A DNA stretch of 42,145 nt from Acidobacteriota bacterium (GCA_013286465.1 JABDFR010000024.1:1-42145), one strand, 5' to 3'; shown: positions 33,200-41,652, counted from the stretch's first letter. Notes: generated from the letters alone by a model not told the origin. Made by a program: numbers and translations.

Positions 33200-33235
33200 G
33201 GTCGTAAGATGCCGGCAGAGACGCCAGCGCTACTC
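33200..33235 (-). repeat. Family A dispersed hairpin repeat, reverse copy
   Basis: GTCGTAAGATGCCGGCAGAG then ACGCCAGCGCTACT. It ends 9 bp before the cupin start codon, so the Shine-Dalgarno-like GAGG of that gene sits at the repeat's edge. Confidence 0.8.
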
Positions 33236-33244
33236 AGAGGCGAA

Positions 33245-33634
33245 ATGACCGCGCAAAACGCAAACTCTTCGCAATGGAACTGGCCCGACTCACTCGACGC
33301 GTTAATCGCCGCCCCCAAATATCACAAGCTGCTACTAGAAAATGATCGCGTGAGAGTTCTCGACGTCCGCATTCCCTCAGGCCAAACCGTTCCAGTCCAC
33401 ACGCACAAATGGCCAAGCATCGTCCACATACAAAGCACCAGCGATTTCATCCGCCGCGATGGCCAAGGAAAAATAATTTTCGATTCACGCACCGAAGCCA
33501 CCACAGCGCGACCCGCCACCACAGTGCAATGGCTACCACCTCTACCCCCGCACTCAGTAGAGAACATCGGCAATTCCGAAATCCATCTATTCACAGTAGA
33601 ACTGAAGGATCAGCAGGTTTTGCGATTGCCGTAG
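33245..33634 (+). CDS. Small cupin-fold protein
   Basis: A protein of 129 residues from ATG 33245, preceded by AGAGGCGAA. The upstream in-frame extension would be read from a family A repeat and is rejected. A single cupin barrel is likely: NDRVRVLDVRIPSGQTVPVH-T-H carries the first His pair of cupin motif 1, and PPHSVENIGNSEIHLFTVEL carries the motif 2 His. A metal ion would normally be bound by these His residues and a Glu, but the usual Glu of motif 1 is not obvious. No signal peptide. The enzymatic role cannot be told. It stands alone among repeats, next to the small ORF and tRNA. Confidence 0.75.
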   Translation: MTAQNANSSQWNWPDSLDALIAAPKYHKLLLENDRVRVLDVRIPSGQTVPVHTHKWPSIVHIQSTSDFIRRDGQGKIIFDSRTEATTARPATTVQWLPPLPPHSVENIGNSEIHLFTVELKDQQVLRLP

Positions 33635-33642
33635 CCGTTGCC

Positions 33643-33675
33643 GTCGTAGGGGCGGGCCTTGCGGCCCTCTCGCTC
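33643..33675 (+). repeat. Short repeat related to family D
   Basis: CGTAGGGGCGGGCCTTGCGG then CCCTCTCG. The opening GTAGGGGCG matches family D, and GGGCC/GGCCC can form a hairpin. It lies just after the cupin stop. Confidence 0.5.
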
Positions 33676-33880
33676 TCATCCTAGCCGCCGCCCGTGGTAT
33701 CGCTCTTCCCGTTGACTACCGCTTCGTCCACAACGGCAACCCGCTCACTCCAATCATTTAATCTGCGCAATGATCCGCGAGTGTCAATAACCCAACCTCG
33801 CAAGAGCAAAATCAATGTGCACTCTTCCAGATTTCGACAACGTGGGGTACGATGCGCACCATAAGAAAACGGAGGAATCC

Positions 33881-34084
33881 ATGCACGCAGACCAAGTAGA
33901 AATTTCCTGGAACGAAGCCAAATCCAGCTGGGCCGTCCGCATCGTAGCCGGCGAAGAAGCCGTCCGCCGCCACACCGATCTACCAAAGAGCGTAGACGAC
34001 GCCTCGCTAAGATCAGCCGCCGAAAAAGTAGTCACCGACGAAGGCTACGAATTCGACGCCTCCGCCATCACCATCCGCCGCTAG
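33881..34084 (+). CDS. Small protein of unknown function (67 aa)
   Basis: The ATG at 33881 follows ACGGAGGAATCC, one of the best Shine-Dalgarno sequences in the window. An in-frame extension to 33815 lacks one. The chain (HADQVEISWNEAKSSWAVRI and then SLRSAAEKVVTDEGYEFDAS) reads as beta-beta-helix and is charged and soluble. I do not recognise a family. The strong initiation site and the coding-like composition support a real gene. It is 190 bp upstream of tRNA-Arg. Confidence 0.65.
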   Translation: MHADQVEISWNEAKSSWAVRIVAGEEAVRRHTDLPKSVDDASLRSAAEKVVTDEGYEFDASAITIRR

Positions 34085-34113
34085 CCGCGTCGCGCCACAC
34101 GCCGCAGCGCCAT

Positions 34114-34182
34114 TGTCATTCTGAGCGAAGCTTCTGCCATCCCGAGCGCAACCTCTGTCATCCTGAGCGAAGCTAAGGATCT
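34114..34182 (+). repeat. Tandem degenerate repeat of GTCAT(T/C)CTGAGCGAAGC type
   Basis: Three consecutive units are visible: GTCATTCTGAGCGAAGC, GCCATCCCGAGCGCAACC and GTCATCCTGAGCGAAGC, the last continuing into TAAGGATCTAAGCG. The unit is a dispersed element known from many bacterial genomes, as I recall. It lies between the small ORF and tRNA-Arg. Confidence 0.7.
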
Positions 34183-34273
34183 AAGCGTGTAACTTTCGCT
34201 GCTACTCGCCACTCTTCGAGTCCTCTCGCGCATTTATCCTCTCGCGCAGCTTGTGTTAAACTCCCTTCACGGT

Positions 34274-34350
<77 letters not shown>

Positions 34351-34398
34351 TCTTTTCGTTTTTTTCTTCACACGCGCAGTGTGATCCGGCTTTTACTT

Positions 34399-34488
34399 AG
34401 TAGGGGCGCTGGCTTGCTGCGCCCGCACGTGTGCCGAGCGCGAAAACGTGGGCTGTTTGCCTCCCTACGACCCGGCTCGATATTCTCC
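34399..34488 (+). repeat. Family D long dispersed repeat (about 90 bp)
   Basis: The second full copy of the element at 20312-20400: GTAGGGGCGCTGGCTTGCTG, then GCGCCCGCACGTGTG, then GAAAACGTGGGCTGTTTGC and CCCTACGACCCGGCTC. It fills the gap between tRNA-Arg and the RND gene stop. Confidence 0.7.
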
Positions 34489-34502
34489 ATGTTCGTAACT
34501 CC

Positions 34503-37500
34503 CTAAATCCCCTCCGCAAATTCCGAATGTGACTTAGGCAACCGATCCTCCTCACTAGCCGTCCACACATAAAACGCAGGCAACAAAAACACACTCAACA
34601 ACAACGCCGCCACCAACCCCCCCACAATCACAATCGCAAACGGCCGCTGCGAATCCGACCCAATCCCATGCGACAAAGCCGCAGGCAACAATCCCAGCGT
34701 AGCCACCAACATAGTCATCATGATCGGACGCAACCGCAAAACCGCCCCCTCCACCGCCGCCATCTCAATCGACATCCCCAACCCGCGCAGCTGATTGATG
34801 TATTCCAGCATGATCACGCCAGTCTCCACCGACACTCCAAAAAGCGCCAAAAATCCCACTCCCGATGAAACGCTAAAATGCGTCCCGGTAAGCAAAAGTG
34901 CCAAAACTCCTCCAAGCGGCGCCACACCCACGTTAGCCAAAATCAAAAGCGCCCACTTGCTCGAACGAAACATCGCATAAAGAATCACGTAAATCACGAA
35001 GAGCGTAATCGGCAGCACCACCATCAATCGCCGCTGCGAACGTTTCTGACTGGCATACTCCCCAGCCCAATCAATGTGATACCCCGAAGGCAGCTCGACC
35101 TTCTTCTCCACTAACTGCATCGCTTCCTGCACCGTGCTGCCCAAGTCCCGCCCGCGCACACTATATTTAATCGCCACATACCGCGAATTTTCCTCGCGAT
35201 AAATTTCCGAAGCCCCATCACGCATTTCGATTTTCGCCAATTCCGAAAGCGCCACGCGCTGCCCCGAAGGCGCCACCACGCGAATGTTCGCCACCGCGTC
35301 TTGCGTATCGCGATACTCCGCCTGATAACGAACCACCAGATCGTAGCGTTGCTCGCCCTGCAGCACCTGCGTCACGGCCTTTCCCCCCACCGCCGTCTCC
35401 ACCGCATCCTGCACGTCCGCCACATTAATTCCATAGCGAGCCGCACGCTGCCGGTCGACGCTAATGTTCAAATTCGGCTGCCCCAACACGCGAAAAAGCC
35501 CCAAGTCCTCAACCCCCGGAATATTCCGCATGATGCCGACAACTTGATCGCCCTTCTCCTCCAGGACTTTCAAATCCTCGCCATAAAGCTTAATCGCCAG
35601 CTCACCCTTCACGCCGCTAACCGCTTCTTCCATGTTGTCGGCAATCGGCTGCGAAAAATTCCAAAGCACCCCCGGAATTTTTCCCAGCTCGCGATCCATC
35701 GCAGCAATCAATTCCTCTTTATCCTCGCGAAAAACCGGCCGCCACTTATCTTTCGGCTTCAAATCCACGAAATATTCGGTATTGAAGAAACCGGTGGTAT
35801 CCGTCCCATCGTCGGGCCGCCCAACCTGCGAAACCACCTGCGTCACTTCCGGAAAAGCAGAAAGAATCAAGCGCGCCTGATTCATCACCCGCGCGCCCTC
35901 GGTCGGCCCGGTGCTGGGCGCGAGGGTCCCGCGCGCCCAAATCGCGCCTTCATCCAAATGCGGCAGGAATTCCGACCCCACCACTCCGCTAACGATTAAA
36001 ACCATCGCCGCGGTGAACGACAGCAAGCCGCCCGCGACCGTCACGCGAGGATGCTCAACAGCCCACTGCACCGCAACCCTGTATTTTTCCTTCAGAAATT
36101 CCATGGCCGGATTGCGCCATTCGGACATACCAGACTTAAAGCTCAACACCGCCAGCACCGGCGCAATAATCAACGAAAAAATTAATCCGCCCAACAGCGC
36201 GAAACAAACCGTCCAAGCCATCGGCTTGAACAACCGTCCTTCCACACTCTCCAAAGTAAAAATCGGAAGATAGCCCACAATAATGATCGCCCGCGCATAA
36301 AACACCGGCCGCGTAACCTCAGTCACCGCATCCCGAATCCGCTGCATCGGCGTACGTTCCATCCCAGTCGTCAGGCTGAAATGCCGCACGATGTTTTCAA
36401 TAATCACTACCGATCCATCCACCACCATTCCGAAATCCAGCGCCCCCAGAGAAAGCAAATTCGCCGGAATTTTATTCAGGTCCAGGCAGATCGCCGCGAA
36501 AAGCAGCGCGAAAGGAATCGTCAAAGCCACAATGATCGCCCCGCGCACATTTCCCAGAAACAAAAACAAAATCACCGACACCAGCAAAATTCCCGCTGTC
36601 AAATTGTGCAGTACCGTATGCGTGGTCAAATGCACCAGATCGCTGCGATCCAAAAACGGAACGATCTTCACTCCCGGCGGCAAAATATGGTCGTTTAGCT
36701 CCTGCACTTTTTCATGGATGGCCAGCAGAGTCTCGTCCGCATTCGCGCCCTTGCGCAACAACACAATCCCTTCCACCACGTCAGGATTGTCGATCACCGT
36801 TCCATCCAACCGGTGAATCGCCTTGCCGATCTGCCCAAGCCGAATTTTCGGCGCCTGCGTCACCGTGGCGATATCCTGCACCCGCAACGCAGTCCCATTC
36901 TGCGTCTTCAAAACCGTCTGCTCGATGTCCTGCACATTCGTAAAAAGCCCAATAGCCCGCACATTCACCTGCTGCAAGCCCGACTCAATAAAGCTCCCAC
37001 CTGCATTCACATTATTGGCGGCCAACTGCTGCTCCACCTGCCCAATGCTCAAGCCGTAAGAAACCAACTTATTCGGATCCACGCGCACTTGATATTCGCG
37101 CGTAGTTCCCCCGAAGCTGCTAACGTCCACCACATTCGGCACCGACTTGAACTGCTTCTCCAGAGTCCAGTCCTCAATCGATTTCAACTCCATCAAGTCA
37201 TATTTCGGATTCGAACTCTTCAGGGTGTACCAATAAATCTGCCCCACCGGGCTCCAGTCCGAACCCATCTGCGGCTGCAAATTATTCGGCAAGTTCACCT
37301 GCTCAAGCCTCTCCAGCACTTTCGCGCGGTTCCAATCGTTATCGGATTTATCGTCAAAGATGAGCATCAAGCTCGAAAGCCCAAACAGCGAAGCGGACCG
37401 CAGATGCTGCAAATGCGGAATGCCGTTCATCTGAATTTCGATAGGAATAGTGACCTGCTGCTCGATCTCTTCCGAAGCATGCCCCGGCCACTGCGTAATA

Positions 37501-37646
37501 ATCTGAACGTAGTTGTTCGCCACGTCCGGATAAGCTTCCACCGGCAAGCCGTGAAACGAAATCGCCCCCCAGATCAGCAAAAGCACAGCAATCACAATCA
37601 CGATAAAGCGATTGTTCAGCGCGTAATCAACAAATCCGCGAATCAT
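34503..37646 (-). CDS. HME-RND heavy-metal efflux pump, CzcA/CusA family
   Basis: A 1047-residue inner-membrane transporter starting at ATG 37644-37646. It has the RND plan: a first helix (NRFIVIVIAVLLLIWGAISF), a large periplasmic loop (from EAYPDVANNYVQIITQWPGH), a block of helices about 340-540, a second loop, and final helices ending near residue 1025. D404, D410 and E417 in DFGMVVDGSVVIIEN match the proton-relay acids of CzcA-type pumps (402, 408 and 415 in CzcA). This marks it as a heavy-metal RND and not a multidrug one. It exports divalent or monovalent metal ions with the periplasmic adaptor encoded 35 bp upstream. The outer-membrane channel gene is not in this window. The metal is not predictable with certainty. 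Confidence 0.95.
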   Translation of the reverse strand: MIRGFVDYALNNRFIVIVIAVLLLIWGAISFHGLPVEAYPDVANNYVQIITQWPGHASEEIEQQVTIPIEIQMNGIPHLQHLRSASLFGLSSLMLIFDDKSDNDWNRAKVLERLEQVNLPNNLQPQMGSDWSPVGQIYWYTLKSSNPKYDLMELKSIEDWTLEKQFKSVPNVVDVSSFGGTTREYQVRVDPNKLVSYGLSIGQVEQQLAANNVNAGGSFIESGLQQVNVRAIGLFTNVQDIEQTVLKTQNGTALRVQDIATVTQAPKIRLGQIGKAIHRLDGTVIDNPDVVEGIVLLRKGANADETLLAIHEKVQELNDHILPPGVKIVPFLDRSDLVHLTTHTVLHNLTAGILLVSVILFLFLGNVRGAIIVALTIPFALLFAAICLDLNKIPANLLSLGALDFGMVVDGSVVIIENIVRHFSLTTGMERTPMQRIRDAVTEVTRPVFYARAIIIVGYLPIFTLESVEGRLFKPMAWTVCFALLGGLIFSLIIAPVLAVLSFKSGMSEWRNPAMEFLKEKYRVAVQWAVEHPRVTVAGGLLSFTAAMVLIVSGVVGSEFLPHLDEGAIWARGTLAPSTGPTEGARVMNQARLILSAFPEVTQVVSQVGRPDDGTDTTGFFNTEYFVDLKPKDKWRPVFREDKEELIAAMDRELGKIPGVLWNFSQPIADNMEEAVSGVKGELAIKLYGEDLKVLEEKGDQVVGIMRNIPGVEDLGLFRVLGQPNLNISVDRQRAARYGINVADVQDAVETAVGGKAVTQVLQGEQRYDLVVRYQAEYRDTQDAVANIRVVAPSGQRVALSELAKIEMRDGASEIYREENSRYVAIKYSVRGRDLGSTVQEAMQLVEKKVELPSGYHIDWAGEYASQKRSQRRLMVVLPITLFVIYVILYAMFRSSKWALLILANVGVAPLGGVLALLLTGTHFSVSSGVGFLALFGVSVETGVIMLEYINQLRGLGMSIEMAAVEGAVLRLRPIMMTMLVATLGLLPAALSHGIGSDSQRPFAIVIVGGLVAALLLSVFLLPAFYVWTASEEDRLPKSHSEFAEGI

Positions 37647-37681
37647 CGCGCAGATCCCAAGTTGTGCGCCCGCAATTTCAT

Positions 37682-38824
37682 TTATTGTTCCACGGTACTC
37701 TGCAGCACCAGCGCGTTACTCACCACTTTTTGCCCCGGCTCAATGCCCTTCACAATTTCCTGCAAGTTATTTGGCAGCACCGCCCCAGCAACCACCTGCA
37801 CGCGCCGGAACTGCTTCCCGCCGTCAGGTACATAAACCCAATCGCTGTCGTGCAAGTGCAAAATCGCCGAAGCCGGCACCACCGCGTGCGTCTCTTTCTT
37901 CTGTGAATGAAATGTAGCCGAAACAAACATCCCGACCTTCATCAATCCAGGGTTCTCAACGGTAATCCGCACTTTGGCCGTGCGAATCGCCGGATCAAGC
38001 ACCGGCCCGATGTTGTTAATCCGCCCCGTCAAAACTTTTCCCGGATACGCATTCAAACGGATCTCCGCCGTCTCGCCCACATGCACGCTTCCCAAATCGT
38101 TTTCGTAAACGTCGCAAAGAATCCACACCGAAGAAAGGTCGGCAATAGTGAAAAGATTCGGCGAATTATCGAGCGATTTCACCCCAGCCGCCGCCGTCAC
38201 GTTCTGCTCGATAATCACCCCCGAAGTCGGCGCCACCACGTCCACGACCCCCGAAACGTGATCCGGCGATCCGCCCAGCAATCGCAAATGCTCGAGCGAA
38301 GTCTCCACGTCCACTTTCGCTTTATTCTCAGCGTCCTGCGCCACCTGCAAATCGTTCAACGAAATCGCGCCCTTGTCATACAAGCCCTTCGCCCGTTCCA
38401 TCTGCGTCTCGGCCAGCGTCTCGTCGGCCACCGCTTTCCGGTAATCCGAGAACGCCCCCGAAACATCCGCGCTGCGAATCCGCATCAATAGCTGCCCCTT
38501 CTTCACAAAATCCCCAAGCTGCGCATTAATTTCCACCACTCGCCCCGACGCCAGCGACACGACCGGCACCGTCCGCGAAACATCCGGCGTCACCGCCCCA
38601 GTAACCACCAGTCGCGAGGCGGCCGCATGAGCCTCCGCCGCCACCAAAGGAAACTGCTCCGCATGCTCCACCTGCACCAAATTCAAATCCGGCTCGTTCT
38701 CCACCTTCGTCTGCGGAGGTGCTTCCGCCGCAGGATCGCTTTTCCCGCCGCCGCATCCCGCCATCGCAATCGCCCCCGCCAGCACCAAAACCAGCCCGGG
38801 CACACGAATTTTTTCGACGTTCAT
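37682..38824 (-). CDS. Periplasmic adaptor (membrane fusion) lipoprotein of the RND pump
   Basis: A protein of 380 residues from the ATG at 38822-38824, after GAGGGTATCG. A lipoprotein signal ends at C24 (LAGAIAMAGC), so the protein is anchored by a lipid. The order is typical: a barrel-sandwich half (VPVVSLASGRVVEINAQLGD), a helical hairpin (about 150-200), the second lipoyl half (VVAPTSGVIIEQNVTAAAGV), a beta-barrel (VWILCDVYENDLGSVHVGET), and a membrane-proximal domain (VVPASAILHLHDSDWVYVPD). CzcB/CusB-type adaptors connect the pump to an outer-membrane channel. The C-terminus (VSNALVLQSTVEQ) is followed after 35 bp by the pump gene, so they form one operon. No metal-binding Met/His N-terminal stretch is apparent. 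Confidence 0.93.
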   Translation of the reverse strand: MNVEKIRVPGLVLVLAGAIAMAGCGGGKSDPAAEAPPQTKVENEPDLNLVQVEHAEQFPLVAAEAHAAASRLVVTGAVTPDVSRTVPVVSLASGRVVEINAQLGDFVKKGQLLMRIRSADVSGAFSDYRKAVADETLAETQMERAKGLYDKGAISLNDLQVAQDAENKAKVDVETSLEHLRLLGGSPDHVSGVVDVVAPTSGVIIEQNVTAAAGVKSLDNSPNLFTIADLSSVWILCDVYENDLGSVHVGETAEIRLNAYPGKVLTGRINNIGPVLDPAIRTAKVRITVENPGLMKVGMFVSATFHSQKKETHAVVPASAILHLHDSDWVYVPDGGKQFRRVQVVAGAVLPNNLQEIVKGIEPGQKVVSNALVLQSTVEQ

Positions 38825-38923
38825 CGATACCCTCGCATCGACTCCCCCAAAAAACATTGCACTTGCTGCGCGAAGCTCGCACAAATTCTCGAGCCCACGC
38901 GCACGATCCGCCGTACGACGTGC

Positions 38924-39565
38924 TTAGAGGCTAATAGTTTGGGATGGTGGTGCCCGACCTGCGTGGAGGAAAAGTGGTGGCCCGAGCCGATAAACCGCGT
39001 TCGTAAATCCAATCAGTCGCGAAGGAATCCGTGCGTAAGAATATTCTTGTGCTTCCGGGCAAATTACGTGATCTTGCGAGGAAGGTACGACAACGCCATC
39101 CGCCGCCAAACCAGCGTCAAAGCTCCATACCGCCGCGGAATCGCCAAAAGCCCTCGGAAACGCCGAAGGCTCAGCGCGAACAAAGCTCCCATGCCCGTCA
39201 TTCAAATAAATCGCCACCGGCCGATTCGACCAAACCGTGCTGACGATCAAATCCACCGACGCGTCGCCATTCACATCCCGCGCCGATATCCGCAATCCGC
39301 CCGCCGGAGCCACCAGCCGAATCGATTCCCACTCCAGCGAACTAAACCGCAGCTGAATCCAATATTCCGAATTCGCGAAATCGCCAGGCCCGGTCTCAAC
39401 GCGCGCCAAATCCGGCCGCGAATCCCCGTCAAAATCCGCAATCGCAAACGGCAATCCCGCACGGCCGCCCGCCGCAGAATCGCCAGCAGCATTCGATGCC
39501 GCCGCCCCACCAGCCAGAACACCAGCCAGCAGCCCCAAGCACAAATATCGAACCAGCACCCGCAT
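38924..39565 (-). CDS. Exported FG-GAP/VCBS-repeat-like protein
   Basis: A protein of 213 residues from the ATG at 39563-39565. An extension to 39793 runs through family B repeats and is rejected. The signal peptide is RVLVRYLCLGLLAGVLAGGA. Two calcium-binding-like loops of FG-GAP/VCBS type are readable: DFDGDSRPDLARV and DVNGDASVDLIVS. Each has the D-x-(D/N)-G-D pattern followed by a strand. About 100 residues later the chain ends without a complete seven-blade propeller, so it is shorter than the usual family members. It lies 99 bp upstream of the adaptor gene on the same strand and could share its promoter. A role in metal resistance is not supported by sequence. Confidence 0.7.
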   Translation of the reverse strand: MRVLVRYLCLGLLAGVLAGGAAASNAAGDSAAGGRAGLPFAIADFDGDSRPDLARVETGPGDFANSEYWIQLRFSSLEWESIRLVAPAGGLRISARDVNGDASVDLIVSTVWSNRPVAIYLNDGHGSFVRAEPSAFPRAFGDSAAVWSFDAGLAADGVVVPSSQDHVICPEAQEYSYARIPSRLIGFTNAVYRLGPPLFLHAGRAPPSQTISL

Positions 39566-39660
39566 CACATTTCTAAGATACCACCGCCAGCCACACCCAA
39601 AAAACCCGAATCCGTACAAAGAGTACGTAACCCGATAAGACGGCCGCACGACCGGCTCCC

Positions 39661-39707
39661 GTAGGGCCCGCGCTTTATGCCGGGCCTCTTCGTGCAAGAT
39701 GGCCGCC
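39661..39707 (+). repeat. Family B dispersed repeat, copy 1
   Basis: GTAGGGCCCGCGCTTTATGC, then CGGGCCTCTTCGTGCAAGAT and GGCCGCC. The same sequence occurs at 39761-39804 and 41607-41652, and an inverted relative lies at 41731-41768. Confidence 0.85.
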
Positions 39708-39760
39708 AACGCGCAATCCGCCGCGAACCGACCAATGCCATCAGCAGGCGCCTTTTCTTC

Positions 39761-39804
39761 GTAGGGCCCGCGCTTTATGCCGGGCCTCTTCATGCGAGAT
39801 CGCC
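39761..39804 (+). repeat. Family B dispersed repeat, copy 2
   Basis: GTAGGGCCCGCGCTTTATGC then CGGGCCTCTTCATGCGAGAT. It is a direct repeat of copy 1, 100 bp away. Confidence 0.85.
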
Positions 39805-39889
39805 CTAGACGACGTACCTTGCGGCCAGACGATCATCATAATTACAAAGGTTTCGAACTACCCCGCAATCCCGCCAAAAAATGAATCGC

Positions 39890-39932
39890 ACAAAAAGAAA
39901 AAGCCCCGGGTTTGGAGGGTGCAAACCCGGAG
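39890..39932 (-). terminator. Rho-independent terminator, minus strand
   Basis: On the minus strand, the stem CCGGGTTTG (39922-39930) with CAAACCCGG (39906-39914) has a 7-nt loop and is followed by GGCTTTTTCTTTTTG. It would end transcription coming from the small gene at 40209-40415. The rest of the gap 39805-40208 contains only short ORFs of uncertain value. Confidence 0.85.
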
Positions 39933-40208
39933 CTTTGGGGTTGAGAGGGGCTGGGGCCGGTAAAATCGTCAGCGCGGAATCAGTAATTCCACCGCCGCGC
40001 CAAAAACAAAACTCGAATAATCAGTTGATACGAAATAATCATCAAAGCGTCCCGCGCATCGAGCATCGCCGCCCTGAGCGCCAGCGGCGCCGGCATTGGC
40101 ATCGCCATCGCGGTTGCTTCCGAACCTTGTGCTCGTGCTTGTGATCCGCAAGTCATATCGGGCCTCGGTGCTTCGTGTTGCGCCATTGCGCGTTCCTGGC
40201 TCAATCTC

Positions 40209-40415
40209 TTAGTGAATTACGTAGACCGGCGTGTCCTGCTCAATCGCTGCCACCATCGACTTGAAAATATCCACATCCCAGCTATCCGCAATCCGCAGTC
40301 TCACAATGTCATCAGTCTCAGAAACCAACCGCCCGCGCAACGGAACCCGCATCGTCCCAGCCACCACTCTCAGAATCACCGGCTGCCCCATCCAGTTCGC
40401 GTATCCACCGACCAT
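40209..40415 (-). CDS. Small protein of unknown function (68 aa)
   Basis: The ATG at 40413-40415 follows GAGAGGGGAAACTAC, a good Shine-Dalgarno. The frame is open to 40550, but the extension has no initiation signal. The chain (GQPVILRVVAGTMRVPLRGR, then VSETDDIVRLRIADSWDVDI) reads as a small five-stranded barrel like an SH3- or Sm-like fold, ending in AIEQDTPVYVIH. I do not recognise a family. The intrinsic terminator at 39890-39932 may be its end of transcription. Confidence 0.6.
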   Translation of the reverse strand: MVGGYANWMGQPVILRVVAGTMRVPLRGRLVSETDDIVRLRIADSWDVDIFKSMVAAIEQDTPVYVIH

Positions 40416-40565
40416 GTAGTTTCCCCTCTCAGGTGTTGCGTCTCGTCCAGCAAAGACAGTTTGAGGGGAGCCACCGCGGCGGACTATGGTACAAGGGACT
40501 AATCCTGATGGGAGCAAAGTACTAGTCACCCAAGCCACGAAAAGTGCCATTTTTATTGAGGTTTA

Positions 40566-40598
40566 GTTAGCGCTGGCGTCCCGCCGGCTCTTTCGAAG
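40566..40598 (+). repeat. Family A dispersed hairpin repeat, forward copy
   Basis: TTAGCGCTGGCGTCCCGCC then GGCTCTTTCGAA. It is one of two direct copies in the 497-bp gap 40416-40912, which otherwise holds the small direct repeat described below and no gene I can support. Confidence 0.75.
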
Positions 40599-40625
40599 AA
40601 CCAGAAACCCAGAACCCAGATCAAG

Positions 40626-40720
40626 GACGGCGCGAGATGTAACGTACCGCTGGCGTCCCTGCCGGCTCCTACGACCACGAGAAAAGCCACAACGCAAATC
40701 CACGACGGCGCGAGATGTAA
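40626..40720 (+). repeat. Direct repeat pair GACGGCGCGAGATGTAA flanking a family A copy
   Basis: The 17-bp sequence GACGGCGCGAGATGTAA occurs at 40626-40642 and 40704-40720. The family A copy at 40643-40677 lies between them, so the whole unit may be a partial tandem duplication. Confidence 0.7.
40643..40677 (+). repeat. Family A dispersed hairpin repeat, forward copy
   Basis: CGTACCGCTGGCGTCCCTGCC then GGCTCCTACGACC, in the same orientation as the copy at 40566-40598. Confidence 0.75.
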
Positions 40721-40912
40721 AGAACTACGAGTTGCCCCGACTGGCCAATCCCCCACCCATTACAAATAGAAGACGCCCCAATCTGCCGCGCGCCCAACCC
40801 CCAAATCTTTCTGCTATCCTAAATCGACGCAAACAAACGCCCGCCAAACCCGGCGCGAATCCCGAATTCAAAGTCATCATCGAAAATTAGGATCGATTTC
40901 AGAAAGGCAAGA

Positions 40913-41542
40913 ATGGGCCCGCTAAAGGACCTACTAAAGCAAATCTACAACGTAAAAGAATTAGTCCAATGGGGCGGCACGCTAGGCGTCTGCGCCATAG
41001 TCTTCGTAGAAACCGGCCTATTCGTAGGCTTCTTCTTACCAGGCGATTCCCTGCTAGTAACCGCCGGAATCATAGCCGCAGCCGGCAACATCAATCTTCT
41101 CCTACTGCTAAGCTCCGTCTCCCTCTGCGCCATAGCCGGAGACCAATTAGGCTACTGGATCGGCCGCCGCATGGGCCAAGGCCTCTACAGCCGCCCCGAT
41201 TCCCGCTTCTTCAAGCGCCAACATCTAGAGCGCGCCCACGCCTTCTACGAACTCCACGGCGGCAAGACCGTAATCCTAGCCCGCTTCATCCCCATAATCC
41301 GCACCTTCTGCCCCCCAGTAGCAGGCGCCGCTGAAATGCCCTACCCCCGCTATCTAACCTACGACATCTTCGGCGGCATCTTCTGGGTCTGCAGCACCAT
41401 CCTCCTAGGCTATTTCCTAGGCCGCGCCATCCCAAATATCGACCGCCAACTCCACTGGGTAATCGCAGTAATCGCAATAATCTCGCTAATCCCCATAGCC
41501 CGCCAAGCCTACCTAGCCCGCCGCGCCAGCAAGCCCCAGTAG
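40913..41542 (+). CDS. DedA-family membrane protein
   Basis: A 209-residue integral membrane protein from ATG 40913, after GAAAGGCAAGA. It has the DedA/SNARE-associated plan: a hydrophobic N-terminal part (GVCAIVFVETGLFVGFFLPG with the E and PGD motif), LLVTAGIIAAAGNINLLLLL, GDQLGYWIGRRMGQ, and the conserved F-P-x-R-T-like block FIPIIRTFCPPVAGAAEMPY. Two further helices and a basic tail (YLARRASKP) follow. DedA proteins are membrane transporters or flippases, implicated in undecaprenyl-phosphate or lipid recycling and drug resistance. The codons use A-ending forms (CTA, GTA, ATA) far more than the left-hand genes. The stop codon TAG belongs to a family C repeat (41537-41566). Confidence 0.92.
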   Translation: MGPLKDLLKQIYNVKELVQWGGTLGVCAIVFVETGLFVGFFLPGDSLLVTAGIIAAAGNINLLLLLSSVSLCAIAGDQLGYWIGRRMGQGLYSRPDSRFFKRQHLERAHAFYELHGGKTVILARFIPIIRTFCPPVAGAAEMPYPRYLTYDIFGGIFWVCSTILLGYFLGRAIPNIDRQLHWVIAVIAIISLIPIARQAYLARRASKPQ

Positions 41543-41566
41543 CACAGCCGCTCCTGGCTGTGTCCG
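41537..41566 (+). repeat. Family C hairpin repeat overlapping the DedA stop
   Basis: CAGTAGCACAGCCGCTCCTGG then CTGTGTCC. The TAG stop of the DedA gene (41540-41542) is the TAG of this repeat. Confidence 0.75.
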
Positions 41567-41606
41567 CCCGCGCGTCAAGCGAAGGCTGGCGCTCGCCGTT
41601 GCCGTT

Positions 41607-41652
41607 CGTAGGGCCCGCGCTTTATGCCGGGCCTCTTCGTGCAAGATGTCGC
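41607..41652 (+). repeat. Family B dispersed repeat, copy 3
   Basis: GTAGGGCCCGCGCTTTATGC, then CGGGCCTCTTCGTGCAAGAT and GTCGCC. An inverted relative 78 bp away (41731-41768) makes an inverted doublet. Confidence 0.85.

Noticed and set aside
39566..39793. Extension of the FG-GAP-like protein upstream
   Set aside because: It runs through two family B repeat copies and lacks a start signal.
39969..40204. Two overlapping short frames on the minus strand (60 codons from a TTG, and 68 codons from ATG 40186) between the small 68-aa gene and the terminator
   Set aside because: They compete for the same bases, have no recognisable family, and neither has clearly coding composition. One could be real, but I cannot choose.
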